Translations under genes and position numbers: made by a program
NCBI RefSeq assembly: GCF_018687675.1
Contig: NZ_CP061302.1
Location: forward strand, 186,001-250,000
Direction of reading: 5' to 3'
From: Polynucleobacter sp. MG-Unter2-18
GTDB taxonomy: Bacteria > Pseudomonadota > Gammaproteobacteria > Burkholderiales > Burkholderiaceae
DNA: 64,000 bases
Part shown: in pieces, positions 62,428-64,000 of the stretch
Numbering within the stretch: position 1 is the first letter of the stretch
Layout of the letters: each line of letters begins with the position of its first letter
The notes under the pieces: model-generated
Database searches by the model: none
The model's input: only the letters and a program-made list of their open reading frames with translations
Told to the model about the DNA's origin: nothing

Positions 62428-63732
62428 ATGAAACAGAATATAAATCACACGCATACAAAGCTCGACTGGTTTGTAATTTTGTGTGTTTTTATGTTCCCAG
62501 TGACATTTTTGACTGTTCGTCATGGCGTGCATGTCTCATTATTTGCTCTGCTCCTGATTACTGCTTATCAGTTCTGGCATGCTGGTATAAAAAATATCCA
62601 GCTTGAATACCCAAGAGATTTTTTCATCCTTTTCCTTTTTTCGGGTTTGCTGTTTTCGGTTTTAATTTCTCAAATATTTCGCGGGGCTATTCATCCTGCA
62701 GCATTTGATGGGCCATCCCGCATCTTGTTTGCGGGGGTAGCCTTTTTATTGCTTAAGAATCTAAATATTCCTTACATAAAAATATTGGGTGTGGCGATCC
62801 CGATTGCACTTATAGGTATTTTTACTGTAGTTATTTTGAGCCCCCTCGATCCATATTGGATGGGTAGATATTCTATCTATTTTGTCGATCCTAATACTTT
62901 GGGATCTCAAACCTTTATTCTTGGCCTCCTGTCGATCCTAATGATTGGCTGGAGCGGGAAAAAATCTATCGTATTAATTGCCTTGCAAGTGCTTGGTGGG
63001 TTGCTTGGCTTGTATGTTTCTATTGGCTCTGGATCGCGCGGGGGCTGGCTCACTGCACCATTTATCCTTTTGCTTATTTTATTGTTAAGGCTTGGTGATA
63101 TTTCTCATGCCAGTCAATCTCATAAGCAGAAAATGTGGCTACAGACGATTGCAGTTTGTATTTCCATTTCCTTTGTATTTTTAATGGGATTTTATTTTTC
63201 AGAAAAGCTATCCACTCGAATTATTAGTGGTTATTTTGAAATCCTCCATTGGTTTACTGGGGCTAATTTAGATACATCTGCTGGTACTAGGCTAAGTATG
63301 TGGAAGTTTGGCTTTCAGTTTGCTAATGAGAGTTTGCTCTTTGGTTACGGCGAAGAAAAGAATATGATGCAGGTTTTGAAAGATAGTCCGCTCAATATCG
63401 CTGCTAATGAAACTGCCATCAACACCATGGCATTAACTGGCCCACACAGCGATATTCTGAGCAAGCTCTTATCTGCAGGCCTCTTTGGATTAGGCGCTTA
63501 TTTAAGTCTCTTGTTCGTGCCATTTTCTATCTTTTGGAAGCAGCGCAATGCACAGAATTTCAACATAAAGCAAGCTGCCAGAATCGGCCTTTTTTATATC
63601 ACTGGCATATTGATTGCCGGACTATCAAATGAGCAGTTGTCCCTCAAGTACTTGTGTACTTTTTATGGGCTGATGATTGCTGTGCTATTAGCGCAGGTAT
63701 TACATAAGCCTTCAGCAGGCCGCATAGATTAA
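62428..63732 (+). CDS. O-antigen ligase/polymerase-like membrane protein
   Basis: A 434-aa polytopic protein with about ten or more hydrophobic helices. The GSRGGWLTAPF segment near residue 200 and a large loop (about 270-340) with LDTSAGTRLSMWKFGFQF are typical of the Wzy/WaaL (O-antigen ligase) superfamily, which transfers or polymerises lipid-linked glycans at the periplasmic face. Ligase and polymerase cannot be told apart by eye. Confidence 0.85.
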   Translation: MKQNINHTHTKLDWFVILCVFMFPVTFLTVRHGVHVSLFALLLITAYQFWHAGIKNIQLEYPRDFFILFLFSGLLFSVLISQIFRGAIHPAAFDGPSRILFAGVAFLLLKNLNIPYIKILGVAIPIALIGIFTVVILSPLDPYWMGRYSIYFVDPNTLGSQTFILGLLSILMIGWSGKKSIVLIALQVLGGLLGLYVSIGSGSRGGWLTAPFILLLILLLRLGDISHASQSHKQKMWLQTIAVCISISFVFLMGFYFSEKLSTRIISGYFEILHWFTGANLDTSAGTRLSMWKFGFQFANESLLFGYGEEKNMMQVLKDSPLNIAANETAINTMALTGPHSDILSKLLSAGLFGLGAYLSLLFVPFSIFWKQRNAQNFNIKQAARIGLFYITGILIAGLSNEQLSLKYLCTFYGLMIAVLLAQVLHKPSAGRID

Positions 63733-63746
63733 TGTGGCTTTGATCT

Positions 63747-64000
63747 ATGGCTGATACAAAAGTCATTCTATTTTCTGACTCGTCTATCAATATTGGGGGT
63801 CAAGAGTTGCAAGCGTTACAGCAAATGCGCTCACTCAATGCATTAGGCTTTCAAACAATCTTGCTATGCAAGCCTATGAGTGCAATATCTGCTCGTGCCA
63901 AGAGTGAAGGCTTGGATGTAATTGAGATTCGCTTTCGGAATGCCTTTCATATACCGAGTTTGCTCCAGCTGTTGCGCTTAGCCAAGGAGAAAAATCCTGT
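63747..64000 (+). CDS. Glycosyltransferase, N-terminal part (partial)
   Basis: ATG 63747 opens a frame that runs off the window after 84 codons. It starts MADTKVILFSDSSINIGGQE, with the GG(x)E-type loop of GT4 acceptor domains, followed by LQALQQMRSLNALGF and LLCKPMSAISARAKSEGLDV. The family is suggested by this N-terminal pattern and the location beside the O-antigen ligase-like gene; the donor domain is outside the window. Confidence 0.75.
   Translation, partial: MADTKVILFSDSSINIGGQELQALQQMRSLNALGFQTILLCKPMSAISARAKSEGLDVIEIRFRNAFHIPSLLQLLRLAKEKNP

Overview
The window looks like chromosomal DNA of a small-genome, freshwater-type betaproteobacterium of the order Burkholderiales. Gene content and order best match Polynucleobacter. 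The evidence is the set of blocks rplU-rpmA-obgE-proB, accB-accC-prmA, lptE-holA-proA, yqgE-ruvX-pyrR-pyrB, thiL-pgpA-pncC and divergent fur/bamE, together with very short intergenic gaps, many 4-nt start/stop overlaps and moderate GC. The genus name is an inference from gene order and protein sequence; no search was run. No tRNA, rRNA, IS element, prophage or CRISPR array was found.

Layout. 1-9.6 kb: a partial FAA-hydrolase gene, a GrdB/PrdB-like protein without selenocysteine, ispB, then rplU-rpmA (driven by a perfect-consensus sigma70 promoter)-obgE-proB, a CNP1-like lipoprotein, rppH, proS and ffh. 9.6-16.5 kb: a CcsA/YpjD-like membrane protein, an AmpD amidase fused to a membrane-anchored zinc-ribbon domain, nrdAB behind tandem NrdR boxes, and a lysine/alanine-rich histone H1-like gene. 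16.5-33 kb: a PfkB kinase, a PrmA-DUF3426 fusion, accC, accB, aroQ, tlpA, mpl, fabG-like, RNase II-like, TonB-like, aroE, mtgA, pyrF, corA and pncC-pgpA-thiL. 33-57.4 kb: maeB, a barstar-like gene, rsmE, tkt, gap, fur/bamE, dapB, leuS, lptE, holA, proA, hemJ-like, a THUMP methyltransferase, rubredoxin, hemL, apaH, phrB, an ElyC-like gene, yqgE, ruvX, pyrR and pyrB. 57.4-64 kb: a more AT-rich cell-surface glycan block holding glycosyltransferase-like proteins, a methyltransferase, galE and an O-antigen ligase/polymerase-like protein, running off the window end.

Most of the window is housekeeping: cell-wall synthesis and recycling (mpl, ampD, mtgA, ispB, dapB), outer-membrane assembly (bamE, lptE), fatty-acid synthesis (accBC, fabG-like), nucleotide synthesis (nrdAB, pyrF, pyrR, pyrB), proline synthesis (proB, proA, in two separate loci) and translation.

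The most notable signal is in the histone H1-like gene. Its zero-frame stop follows directly after an A9 tract ending in the canonical slippery heptamer A AAA AAG. A 7-bp stem-loop begins 7 nt downstream, and the -1 frame continues for 41 codons into a histone-like tail ending in Trp-Pro-Phe-Pro-Thr-Gly. This is either programmed -1 frameshifting, transcriptional slippage, or a sequencing/mutational indel in a homopolymer. Other points are two unusual fusions (zinc ribbon-AmpD and PrmA-DUF3426), a ProB without a PUA domain, and an intrinsic terminator that ends 4 nt before the obgE start and holds its only visible Shine-Dalgarno sequence in the stem.
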